This document shows, piece after piece, positions 35,966-47,194 of a stretch of 64,000 nucleotides of DNA. The notes beneath the pieces are model-generated. The model saw only the letters and a list, made by a program, of their open reading frames with translations, was not told where the DNA came from and did not search any database. Source of the DNA: Sphagnum compactum. Taxonomy: Eukaryota; Bryophyta; Sphagnopsida; Sphagnales. How positions within the stretch are numbered: the first letter of the stretch is position 1; the number at the start of each line of letters is the position of its first letter. The stretch covers positions 4,712,001 to 4,776,000 of the forward strand of contig OZ234494.1 of assembly GCA_965153455.1 (NCBI GenBank), in the 5' to 3' direction. Both the position numbers and the translations under genes were made by a program.

Positions 35966-37574
35966 AACATATTAACTCCCCGGGAAAAAAAAGTCTAAGT
36001 TGTTCCCCATGCAACTTAATCTCCTTCTCCCTAAAGACATGAATCTTCCAGGGAAAAAAAAGTTTAAGTTGTTCCTTGGGGCAACTTAAGCTCCTTCAAC
36101 CTGGGGACATATTGTTCCGGGCAAAAAAAGGTTTAAGTTGCTCCCCAAGGCAATTTAATTTTCCTTCTCCCAAGGACATGATTGTTCCTTAAAGAAAGGC
36201 CCAAGTTCCCCAAGGGAACATATGTTCCAAAACTTTTTGCAATCATAGTCATCTCATATATATGCTTGTGATCATTGGAAAGGTCTCAAGGAAAGCCACA
36301 ACTTTGTAGTTGAAAGCACTTCAATTAGAACTCACATGAAAAAATTTGTGTTCATATAAAGTTTTAGACACATTTGCTCTATGAGGCAACATCGTTGTTC
36401 CCCATGTGCCCAAGGAACAACTTAAACCATGTTCCCCCAAGGAGCAAATATGTTCAAAACTTTGTGTGGTCATAATTATTGCATATGAATTTCAATTGAA
36501 TTACTTCCAACTACAAAGTTGTAGCTTTCCTTGAAACCTTTCCAATGATAGGTTGCAAGCCTATCTAAAAACACATATGAAATAATTGTGATTGCTAAAA
36601 AATTTGGAGCATATGTTTCCTTCGGGAACTTGGGCCTTTCTTCGGGGAGGTTCATTGTTGCCCATGGAAGTTGATTTTTCCCTAGGAATAATCATGTCTC
36701 AGGGGAGAATGAGTTTAAGTTGCCCTAGTGAGCAACTTAAACCTTTTTTTCCATGGGGAACAATCACGTCCCCCAAAGAGAAGGAACTTAAATTGTAGTG
36801 GGGAACAAATGTGTTTGAAATTTTGTTTGATCGTAATTTTTGCGTATGAATTCTAATGAAGTATTTCGGACTACAAAGTTGTAGCTCTGTTCGAGACCTT
36901 TCCAATGATAGGTTGCAAAACTATATAAAAATAAATATGAGATGACTATGATTGCAAAAATATTTAGAATATATGTTTCCATGGGGAACTTAAGCCTTTC
37001 CCTAGGGAAAGTACATTGTTGCCTAGGGTTGCTTCTTAAGGGCAACTAATTAGAAAAACTATTTAAATGTTTTATAAAAAAATTCATCCATTTTGTTTGT
37101 AAAAAAAGACAATTCGAAAATGGATTGAACCTTGGACCTTTGGGTTGAAAGGAAAATTCTAACCAATACATCATTTTATTTTTCTTTTAAACTATTATGT
37201 AACAAAGATACTTACAACATTAATCATTATGCAACTATAGTAAAAAAAAAGTCTGAATTTTCTTTTCATGTTAGACATTGTACGATAAATGCATTGAATT
37301 TGATGCCACATTTAATGTGTTGCTATTTTAAATGTGTGGCTATCACACATACATAACATCACATGTTTCTTTTTTACATAAACATACGAGAACAATACTC
37401 AAAATTGACATAGAGGTTGCATCAAATAGTTCTTGCATTATAGGATGTTTTGTACAAAATTGGAGTTATACATTAATTCATGTCCAAAATTGACCACCCC
37501 AAAAAGTCCTTGAGTATGTTGTTGATGTTTCATCAATAATGACTACAACTACTAATAGACATTAATTAACTTTA
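35966..37574. mobile_element. 1.6-kb insertion present only in the left arm, flanked by ACCATATG
   Basis: Left-arm sequence that is contiguous in the right arm near 54460 is interrupted here. The 8-bp word ACCATATG occurs at 35958-35965 and again at 37575-37582, as expected of a target duplication. The interior is built of repeats: three units of about 70 bp with GTTTAAGTTG and GGGAAAAAAAAG (35980-36200), then about 250-bp units carrying AACTACAAAGTTGTAGCTTT at about 36310 (inverted), 36518 and 36872. No inverted ends were found, so the element class is unknown. An 8-bp duplication would suit hAT, but nothing else supports that. Confidence 0.65.
37116..37190 (-). ncRNA. tRNA-like pseudogene or SINE head, closest in appearance to tRNA-Glu
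   Basis: On the minus strand an A-box-like GTATTGGTTAGAAT (about 37172-37159) is followed by an anticodon-like stem CCTTT...AAAGG around a CAACCCA loop. Then comes the B-box-like GGTTCAATCC (about 37130-37121). The order and spacing match a plant tRNA, and TTGGTTAGAAT with CTTTCAACC is most like tRNA-Glu. The base before the anticodon is A where U is invariant, and the acceptor and T stems pair badly, so it is not functional. It lies within the 1.6-kb left-arm insertion and may be the tRNA-derived part of a SINE. Confidence 0.4.
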
Positions 37575-37637
37575 ACCATATGCAATTATTTTGCCATTGT
37601 TGGCTTTGTTAGTTATTAGTTTACTAAAGCCTAGTTT

Positions 37638-39427
37638 CAATAGAAGAAATCTTGTCATTTGCAAATAGTCAGTATGCAACTACATGCAATTTGTTGTCAT
37701 TTACAATTATATTGATTATGCTTGCAATCAAATTGATACCGTATATTTGTAAAGCCATACAGTTGTGCATGCAATTAACATACAACTAATGGTGTACAAA
37801 ATGAACATGTCATAAAAATAACAATTTAAGCTAATACATACCCAAGTTAGTATGCCAAATATATCTACATAGGTTATGTATAATAGTATTATACCTTTAG
37901 TATTACAATCAAGCCCATGTTAACTAAGGTTAAACTTAAGTTGTATTAATTTAAATTAACTTAATCATGGTTAACCTAGTTAGGAGGCTACATTGATCAT
38001 GGTTAAACTAACATAATCTGAACTAATAATAGTTAAATTAACTAGAAGGCTAAATTAATGATGGCTAAACTAGATTTAGTTAAACTAACTAAAAGGTTAA
38101 ACATTACAAAACTAAACTAATTAGGAAGTTAAATTAATCATAATTAAATTAACTAGGGGGCTAAATTAAATGTGCTTAAACTAATAAGGAAGTTAAGTTG
38201 ATCATGGCTAAACTAACTATTTGTTAATTTTAATAATGTTTTTAATAATGTTAAAATACTTATGGTTAATAGGTTACACTACCTAACCTTTAAATACCCT
38301 AGCTTAGGCTAGTTTCATTATAATATTAATAATTATGGTTAATAGGCTACAATAATTGTCCTATAATTACTTATTATTTATTAATATGTAAATTAATATA
38401 CATATTAAATATTACAAATTATTATTTTTATTATCATTATTATTATTATTACTATTATTTATCAAATTAATATTATTATCATAACATTATATTAATATTA
38501 CTTGTTACAATTAATATATCTATTAGGTAAACTAGGTTAGTATTGCATATGTAACATTTAGAAAATGCATGTAAGTTGCAACTACATTGGTTGCACTTAT
38601 GACTAAATGTTTTGTCCCATATTTTTTGCTTTTCATTCAAAGCGTGCACTCTATATAACTAGGTGCATTAATCTTGTTCACAAACCAAGTACCAAAGCAA
38701 TGCCATGTGGCAATCAAACATTGCTTGTGCAAGGCAAGGTTAGTTAGGTAGATTGAAAATGATTCAATTTTGTTTTTGAGTTTAGCCTTTAGGGTTAAAC
38801 ATCTTCCATTGGCTCATTATACATTTAACATGTGTCAAAATATTATAGCTTTTAAATTTCATTTAAATTAATACTAATGAATATTGAAATAAAGTTCAAA
38901 TTGCCATGTGTCATCATTTCCTTAATGCACATGACAAAATCTTGTTCACCCAACTTTCAATGGTCCAAATGTCATTTCATTTACCAATAATTATAAAATA
39001 TTAAATCAAAGTTTAGTGCCATGTGTTGCAATTATATTGATGCACGTGTTGAAATCCTATCCACATTATATAAGATAGCTTAAACTTATTAATTAATATT
39101 GAATATTGAAATAAAGCTGAAAATATCAAAATCATTAAATAATTGGCCTTAAAAAATGGACATGCGTCTTGAAATAAAAGTCACCAATTTGTATATACAC
39201 ATGGTATATATTATACACATAGTTGCATGTGCAACTCCTTGTGTAGAATAAAAATGGATGAATGTATAATGACAATGTATATACATGTCAAATGCAAATT
39301 GTTGTTTGCAATTCCATATCTGTTGCAACTTGTTTTATGCAATTGGGGCAAAATCCAATTGCATGTGTTGCGTGCTATTGAAAATCAATTATATACCCTA
39401 GTTAAAAAACTAGATTTTCTTCTAGTG
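37638..39427 (+). mobile_element. CACTA element in the left arm, 1.79 kb, TTT target duplication
   Basis: The left end is CAATAGAAGAAATCTTGTCA. The right end, reverse-complemented, is CACTAGAAGAAAATCTAG. Both are flanked by TTT (37635-37637 and 39428-39430). TTGCAAC words are frequent near both ends, and a TATA-like block (ATTCAAAGCGTGCACTCTAT, then ATAACTAGG) lies near 38630-38660. The interior includes AT-rich, TTAAACTAA-type repeats at 37.93-38.30 kb. A deleted copy sits at the equivalent place in the right arm. A plus-strand frame of 112 codons at 39227-39565 crosses the element's right end, which argues that it is not a gene. Confidence 0.8.
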
Positions 39428-41392
39428 TTTACTCAAATTTCACATGTTAATTTGATTTGCATTATCTTGGTTTGGCACTTAAAACATTATCAACTTGTTA
39501 TCCATGTTCAATTTACTTATCTTATTTCCCCTTCAACATTTTTATTACTTTACCACGATTCTTGAAGTTGCCATCTAATTAAAAAAAATGATTATGTTAC
39601 ATGGTAACATGTTTATAACAAGGATTGTTATTCTTATTGTACTTATTAAATTAATGCCCAACATTATCAAAATTAATAAAATCACACACATAAAAAATGC
39701 ACAAAATTCAAAAGAAACAATTCTGAATGATACCAAAGCTTTCATTTTCATTTAAAAATAAATAAAAAATCTCCATTCCCATTTTTGCAAGGGGTGAAAA
39801 CATGTTATGGGGTCAAAGCATGGTTGAGGTACCCAAAAGGATAATTTCAGTTTATACTCATTGGACCCCCTCATTTAAACATGTTGTTGATACTTAATGA
39901 CACATTCATATTGAAAGTTTGATTTTGTTCATAAATAGATACAATACAAAGGTACTATTTATGCATAGAATGTCAAATTTGAACAAGTTTAAATATTCAT
40001 ACCAAGTATTTAAAAAATAAAATAAAAATTATCTCATGAAAAAAATAAAAATTCAAAGACTCATAAGGAATGTTTTTAAAACTTTTTTTTGGCCCAAGAT
40101 TTTTACTGGAAACACCTTATGTGCTAATGTGTATAAAATGTATGAATGTGACAAGAACCAAATGCACTATTGTAATGAAATAAGTTTGAAAAAATCAAAT
40201 TTATGGGAATTTTGGGCCATTGATAAAACATGGCTCACATTGGATAAATTTTATTATTCTCATTTTCATAAGTGAAAACAATAGATACTTTAGAAGCTTA
40301 TAAAAAATTTGGGACAAAATTATTTCATTTGACATGAAAAAAAAAAAGTGAAATGTAAGACATATCATGGGAAATGTGAAGAAAAAGGTGAACCTGGGAG
40401 TCCTTGAAATGAGTCCTTATGGTTCAAATGTGGTACCCCAATCATGTTTCGACCTTATGAGGGGGCCTTTTGGGCATTTTTGGGTTTAGTATTATAATAT
40501 GTGAAATATAATTGTTCCAAAAGCGCAATGCATTTAATTGTGAGTTTCAATTTTGGTGTTTGGGGCTTAAATTATTGATTCTTACGAAACTAGTGTTATT
40601 TAATATTATTTGAATTTATAGTATTTATATTATTTAAATTCAAAAATCCACATGTATATTTATGATATACACAAATATAACAAAGTCAATTTTTTATTTC
40701 AAATGGCACTAACATCAAGGCTTCATTAATTATTTAAATAAACATTTAAAACAAAGTCACTATAATTATGTTTGTCACCTTCCAAGTGAATGTGCCTATT
40801 TGTCAAATTTTCAATTTATCACACATTTATTCATTTTTCATGAAAACCCCCTTTTTAAATAAAAAATTTAAAATTGTTCACAAACATGGTTCAAACTATG
40901 TGAAATCACATGGTTGAATATATGTTCAATTTTCAAAGAAAGTTAAAAATGTATCAATGCACCATTTTGTTGATATATATCTTTAAGAAATTCACTTTTA
41001 GTAAATTTTCTTGAAATTTTCACAAAATTCAGTATTGTAAACATAAATGTTTCCATTTCCTCAAAGATTTGTGTATGATTTTTCAGATGTTTAAAACACT
41101 TCATTTTTAAATTTACTATGTACATAAAGGCCTACCTTTAAAGTAACCTTGTAGAATGGCATTTATTTATAGTACAAGAAGCAAATGTTGCACTTAAAAA
41201 AAACACCCATTTTTTCTTTCCTCTCCTTTCCCATGAACAACAATTTTTTTGTAAGTCTTTGCACGAGGTAAGGCCCTAAGAAAAGGGTGTTCCAAAAGTA
41301 AGCATCCACTTGAGGTGGAGTCCCAAGGCAAAGGTTTGGTCAAAAGCTATCACAAGAAAGAAAATGAAAACAAACATGGCTGGAAGTATTTA

Positions 41393-42325
41393 CCAATGTT
41401 GGGTGGGTATCATAATTTTCAGATACCCATCAGTTCCAATTTTCACAAAGTAATTCACAAAGGGCTCTGGTTCTCCCAAAAAAAAGAATTCTAAAATTTC
41501 TATGCCAAGCAAGGGCATCAACACTTAAAAAAAATTTAAACCGGTTCTCACAATGCTGATTCTTAGAAATTTGAAAACAGCTGGTTATCCTTTGCCGGTT
41601 TTCACAAACCGAATATTACTTAATTTTTAAATTACAAATAAGAATATTAATATCAATATTAATATTAAATAATTTTTTATTTGATTTTTTTCTAACGATA
41701 GCTCTGGCTTTTTGAAAAAAATTCAAAATCAAAGGACCTCTATATCAAGGTTTTTGAAATTGTCTAAAATAAATCATCATTTAAAATCAACTCTCCAAAC
41801 ATCATTACCATCTGACCTGGCCTACCATTAATAAATACCTACCACCAAATATTAGGCCTCCCTTGAATCTCCCATCTTCCAAAGCAAATTAGACCTAACA
41901 TGTAAAATTTGATGTGGGTCTAGTGATAAAAGTGTCCTTTCTTTAACCCTAATTAAATTAGGCTAATTTAACATCGTATTTCCAAAGTTCAAACCCACAG
42001 TCCGTGAATGATCAACAAGATTCAGTAAGTAAAATGTTGTTCCATTCTGCATAGAAGCATAATTAAATTTGATGCTCATAACTTTTTTTCTCATTGCTTG
42101 TACTAATTTTTTATAGCGGCTAAACCTTGAGACCCTGACCCGGGTAAGGGGTCAGACCTTACTTGCTTTTCAATTTTTATTTTTATTTGTAAAAAAAAAC
42201 TGGTTTTCACACCAGTTTTCAGTCGGCGTATCATTCATGATGATACCCTGAGGGGATCAGATTAGGATGCCCAGATGATACCCGGGTGGTGCCTGGGGGT
42301 ATTTGTGATACCTGCCCAACACTGG
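41393..42325. mobile_element. 933-bp terminal-inverted-repeat element, TATTTA flanks
   Basis: The left end is CCAATGTTGGGTGGGTATCA. The right end, reverse-complemented, is CCAGTGTTGGGCAGGTATCA, 17 of 20 identical. TATTTA occurs immediately outside both ends (41387-41392 and 42326-42331). The true duplication could be shorter, such as TA. The interior has pairs of GGTTCTC/GAGAACC-like words and no coding region. The first 175 bases belong to the inverted duplication; the rest has no counterpart in the right arm. The superfamily is not determined. Confidence 0.7.
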
Positions 42326-42331
42326 TATTTA

Positions 42332-44980
42332 CATTATATAGTGCCCAAGGATCAAGTCATTCCCAAAGTAAGTGCCCACCCAAAGTGGAGTATTCTTGAG
42401 GCAAAGGTTGAGGAACACCTCACTCCTCAAGCATTACCTTAAGCAAAAATGTCATACAAATTCGAACACCTTTTCTAACATTTACATTAACTTACAATTA
42501 GGGTAAGGCACGTAACATGCTAGTTATGATCATAAGTTAGAGTTCAATTTGGGTTGGGATGCAGGTTCTAAATTTTTTCCCAAGTTTTGCAAGGTGAAAT
42601 GTGCTCAAAAGCCCAAATCTAAGGAAAGATGTTGCATATGTGAATAAGGAGTAGGCATATGTATTGGTTGGTAGTGAAGATTTCACATGTGAGCAAAGAA
42701 TAAGAATATGTATTACTGCGGAGTGAAACTTTCACATCAATAGACTTCATGGTTTTGAAATTGAAACAAATGCAATATTTGTAAAATGTGTACTTGGTTG
42801 TAATTGCAATCAACAATTTTTGTTGTTTTTCACAAGCAACCGTAACCCTAAACCCTAACCACTATTGGACCCGTCCCTGGTCAAAAAACATAAACCTTAC
42901 TACTAAAGAACCTCCATCATTTGAAAGATGAATAACTGGCTTGAGAACCAGAACCAGACAGACTTGCAATTTAGGCATGCATGCATGCATCGAGGGATGC
43001 CATGATGCACTATGGTAATGGTGGGATCAGGGGCCTGGGAGCTCAGCTCAAATTTTTAGTCCATTCCTAGAGCAAGGGAGGGCAATGCAAAAAAACTAGG
43101 GTTGTTATTTCAACATGTTGGATTAAATATTTGCTTGTAGCTAGCTCTATCTGATGGTCTTCAAAGTAAGGACCCATGGTGCAAATCATATTCGGTGACA
43201 ACACGAGGGTAGTGATCCTTAAGCAACAAGGGTAGTGGTCCTTAAGCAGTTTGGTTGGTCTTATATGGCCATTTGATGAACATGGATGGCCATATTCTAA
43301 TGTTTTTCAATCTGCCACATTGAATACATGTTTATTTTCCACATGATGCCCTCAATTGTGTTTTCTTTTCCCCATCTGTTTTGCAATCACACTCATGTTA
43401 ATATTATTCCAAATTTTGATGAAAAAATGGTTGTTCCATGTGACTCTAGACTAACATTTTGTTGGGGTCTTTTGACTTCATGTATGATGTTCATGATCAC
43501 AATATTGGTGTAATGTTGTTCGTCTTAGATACAAAGTTGTATAGGCACATATTGTATGAGTGTAATACTATCCCATGATCAATTTACAAGCAAATGTTGT
43601 TAGAACAAATACATGCTTATATCAGTTGGACGGATGAAATGCTGAATAGTAATGCTAAAGAATTTCAAAGGATGTTGTTCAAGAGCACGAATCAAATTTG
43701 TTGCAAATTGGATTTGATGACTTCTTGAAATATTATGTGCACTTCTTGATTTTTTTTCTTTCAAAAACCAACATTCATTCAACTAAACTCCCAAATTATA
43801 ATTTCAATGTCATATTTCATTTTTGTCTTGGGAGTAGTGTTTCATTTATTGAAGAAAACATTCAACTCAATCTGTGTTGAAGAAGATATTGCAATCATCA
43901 CCCAAAAATCAATAAAATTTCATATTTTCACATAGGTTATATGGGTGTTTTTATGTGGTGAGATTTCTCCAATTGGCAACCCAAAAAAAAGGGGGGGACT
44001 CTGAATTGTACAAAGGATTGATTATTTTGGTAAAAATTCCCCCAAAGTCACCATATTTCAAGGGGAGCAAAAAAGGGTTGAAATCATTATATTTAGACCA
44101 TAGGTTCTTGCATGTTGTCACTATGTAGAATGGAGACAAAATTGGACAAAGTGAAATCATTCAGTGTAAATTTGACATTTTTGATGCCATTGAGGAGGAG
44201 TAATGCAAAACTTTCTCCAGCACATATAGGTTCCACCTACTTCTTCTACACCAAAGAACCAAACCTGAACATTTGCCAAATTTTTTTAAAAAAAAACCCT
44301 ATTTCTTATGGTGGGTAGAGAGTCTGATTTAGGCATACAAAAAGCAAGTCTTCCTCACAATTTTTGCACACAAAAATGGACCTTGGAGATATGTTCAACC
44401 AACAAGGAAGATGGGTGGGTTATATAGACTTCTGGAATCAAAACACTGAAGGACCAACAAGGTTGCTCCCTTTTATACTTATCGTTGAACTTGCACATTA
44501 TTAAACTTAAAAAATCAAGAAATGAACTTAAGTCAGAAGTTTCATAATGTGCAAGTTTAATAACATTGGTTTTAAGAGGAAAAAATTGATGATAGGCAAC
44601 TAAAAAGATCGACCTAATTTTTCCTTTGTATTTTTGGAGGTACTACTTCCGTTGGCAGAACTTTCAAGCACGCTGGGAGGTACCTTGCAAATCGGTAAGG
44701 GCCTCCTAGTAGGTTCCTTCTTCCTTCCAAATTAGGTCAATGTTTGACAAAGGGGAAGGCCAGCCCCTCATTCCGTGTGCTATCCCTCTCATTCATTCTT
44801 AAGGAGTTCATGTAAGAACCCTTCACTTGCCAAACATCAAGATCTATGTATGTTTAGGTTCATGGCAAGGTTCTCCTCTTGCTTTCCATTGGGTGAAGCC
44901 CATGGGTAGGTTATTTTTTGGAATTTTTGGGGGACCACACAGGTTATCAATTTCAATATCAAAAACAAAATTGGGTGCTG
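42332..44980. other. Spacer within the inverted duplication, no gene seen
   Basis: The first 90 bases (GTGCCCACCCAAAGTGGAG and onward) loosely resemble 41.28-41.34 kb. A telomere-like CCCTAAACCCTAACC word occurs near 42845-42865. A GCATGCATGCATGCAT run is near 42976-42991. A short direct repeat, AGGGTAGTGATCCTTAAGCA and a near copy, lies at 43206-43250. Several frames of 60-77 codons exist, but none has a recognisable domain. Confidence 0.4.
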
Positions 44981-44983
44981 AGT

Positions 44984-45010
44984 CCATATATATATATATA
45001 TATATATATT
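44984..45010. repeat. TA dinucleotide microsatellite
   Basis: About 13 TA units in an uninterrupted run. Open frames crossing it on both strands encode a Tyr-Ile repeat and are artefacts. Confidence 0.9.
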
Positions 45011-47194
45011 CCATTTTGTGGCCGGTTCTTGCAATGAAGGGAAATAGAAACTTCACTTGAGTCTATGTTGGCCTTGATGACAAAACACAATGAAAGACCC
45101 CACTCACTTATGTTACAACATCATCACAACAGCGACACGTATGTTCTGGTGGAAGAGAGAACAACAATCTTCTAGTGAAGTGTTGAATTGAGAGTGTTTT
45201 TGGATCATTAGTTTTGTGTGTGAGAGCTTTTCCAAGCTATTGCAACAGAGATGATTAATGCAATGATGGGTGTAATAGGCATGGAGAAAGCTACTACAAG
45301 AGTCTTTTCCAATGGCTTGAATGGTGCCCATAAAATTCAATGATCTGTGAATGGAAATACTTATTGATGTCCAATTTGATGATTTGCAATCATATACAAG
45401 TTTATTTAATCTTTGCATACAAAACTACATATCCTTTTTTCTTCTACAAGGACAAAGGGATCATTATTATTCTCTATTGGGTATTCTCTTTGAAATGGGA
45501 ACAACCTCATGTCGGGCTTTTCCAAGTGAGTCTATATGGCTTGAAAGGTTTGCATATGTATTAGCATTGAGGAGATTGGTGGAAGCTAGGGCAATGGGGT
45601 GAGGTGGATTGGCTGCAATATAAAAAAAAATTTAAAAACCAAATGGCAATGATTGAAATTGACAATTATGGTAGTTTTAACTATAACCTTTGTCAAGTGA
45701 ATTCACATGTTCATCATGTTTTTCTTTGACCTAAATAGGGAAACAAAAGTTCAATCAACATTGCATTTTCATAATGTCTATTATGTTTTGTTTCAAAATT
45801 TGGTTATTTAAAATGGAGATTTTTTTAATGTATTACTTTGGAGACTTGGGATGCAAGATTGAATGTACTGCAAAGATGAACTCATTGTAATAACAATTAC
45901 ATCATCATTTTCTTTCCTTAAGGATCTATTGATTACTCAACTTATTGTCTTCTTTTGGTGGTTTGATCTATCTTTAGGAGCCCATTGTGGTTTTGTAATA
46001 GAACAAATGTGTTATTTATTTGCTGCAAAATAACCTTGGGCCTACAACTAAAGCTAAGGCATTGCAAAACGTGTGAGCCAAAAGAGTGTTCTAGGATTCA
46101 AGAATACTTTCACAAGTTGAGAAAATGAACTTTGCATCACTCCCCAATGGGTTCCCATGTTAAAAGTTGGAATCTTGCAATGTTTTTTATTTTTTGAACA
46201 AATTTTGGGGACCAAGCCTTGTTCAAATCAAGTGTCTTTGTAAATGTTGGAAGGGTCTTAAATAATAGATATTTAAAATAGGGTGACATTCCCCCATTTG
46301 GAAATCTAAACCATAAGTTATGTCCGAATGAAAAGTTGAGAGGCAAATTGACATTTCAAGTCCTAACCACTAAAACATTCAACAAAAAAGGTCAAATCAG
46401 CTTTGATTAAAGCATGAAATACAACTTTGCAAATATCTTGTCAAGATCTATAACTTTTCTTGTGAAATCTTCCGAAGCAAAATTCATGTGTGAAAGTTAT
46501 GAGTCGATAAAGTAGTGTAATTCATAACTTGGATTTTTCTTTAAATTCAAGATTTTCACATTGGAGTCCTGCACAAATGTGAGTAATCTATTAATGGCTC
46601 ATTGCTTTTGATTTTCCTTGCAAGAAATTGTGGTAGCGATAATAGGTCAATAAATAACATATCGTAGTACCCTTTCAAGTTCGTCATCTTGTTGCCGAAT
46701 AATTATTTTATTTTGAAAAATTGATTTGGCACAAACGTTCTTTTTAATTGACAAAAATTTATTTAAATTATAAAATATTCGCATGTTCTTCATCACCAAT
46801 GTTTTATTCAAACGTTTTGCATCACAGCACAAGTTTTGATCCCATAACCTTTCTTGGAAAAAACATTGCACTAACCATTGGATTACGATTAGACATTAAA
46901 TAATAGGGTTTATTTTTTAAAATTTACTGCACATTAAGTCAAAGAGGGAAAAAATTAAAAACCTTGCGACAAAACAATGCAGTTCTCCATAAGGTTGCAA
47001 TATTAGGCCCATAAAAAGCACTGGTAAACAAATTTTTGCTTCAGTAAACAATAGTTTTTAAAATTTTCAACAGGAAGGGACATTAATTTTCTAAATTTTC
47101 TGCATCTAAAAAATAATTTAATTTTTGCCAAACCTAAAAAGGTATTGCGATAGCTCAAATACAACATATAACATCACCCAAATTCACATTATAT
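45011..47194. other. Spacer, no confident gene
   Basis: A plus frame at 45351-45602 ends in a plausible protein-like segment (WLERFAYVLALRRLVEARAMG), and an overlapping frame is open too. No family is recognised, and similar sequence is not found elsewhere in the window. The rest is AT-rich. This stretch may contain the missing left part of the CACTA copy that ends at 50045. Confidence 0.35.

Larger units (their letters stand above)
34113..41567 (+). repeat. Left arm of a large inverted duplication
   Basis: Read forward, this segment matches the reverse complement of 51577-56284. Landmarks found in both arms include TTGGTATGCTTTCATTTATG (outer end), CCAACCCCTTGAGAATAAAG (about 35125 and 55260), TTCAATAAGGTC (about 35870 and 54540), a CACTA element, GTGGAGTCCCAAGGCAAAGG-like DNA (about 41320 and 51800) and GATTCTTAGA (inner end). 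Identity looks like roughly 85-90% by eye. The left arm is longer because of a 1.6-kb insertion at 35966 and a fuller CACTA copy. No convincing gene is carried. Confidence 0.85.

Noticed and set aside
39227-39565. A 112-codon plus-strand frame conserved with a 110-codon minus-strand frame at 53535-53867
   Set aside because: The frame crosses the right end of the CACTA element at 39427, and similarity simply follows the inverted duplication. There is no domain.
40036-40275. A frame conserved with the minus strand of 52754-52981 (shared KMYECDKNQMHYCN)
   Set aside because: Similarity is no higher than in the surrounding arm DNA, the ends differ, and there is no recognisable family.
40848-40880. 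AAAACCCCCTTTTT as another CACTA terminus
   Set aside because: Not preceded by a CACTA-like GTAGAAAA word, and the counterpart in the right arm (52255) has no terminus either; it belongs to ordinary arm sequence.
42840-42870. CCCTAAACCCTAACC as an interstitial telomere array
   Set aside because: Only about two units; too short to call an array.
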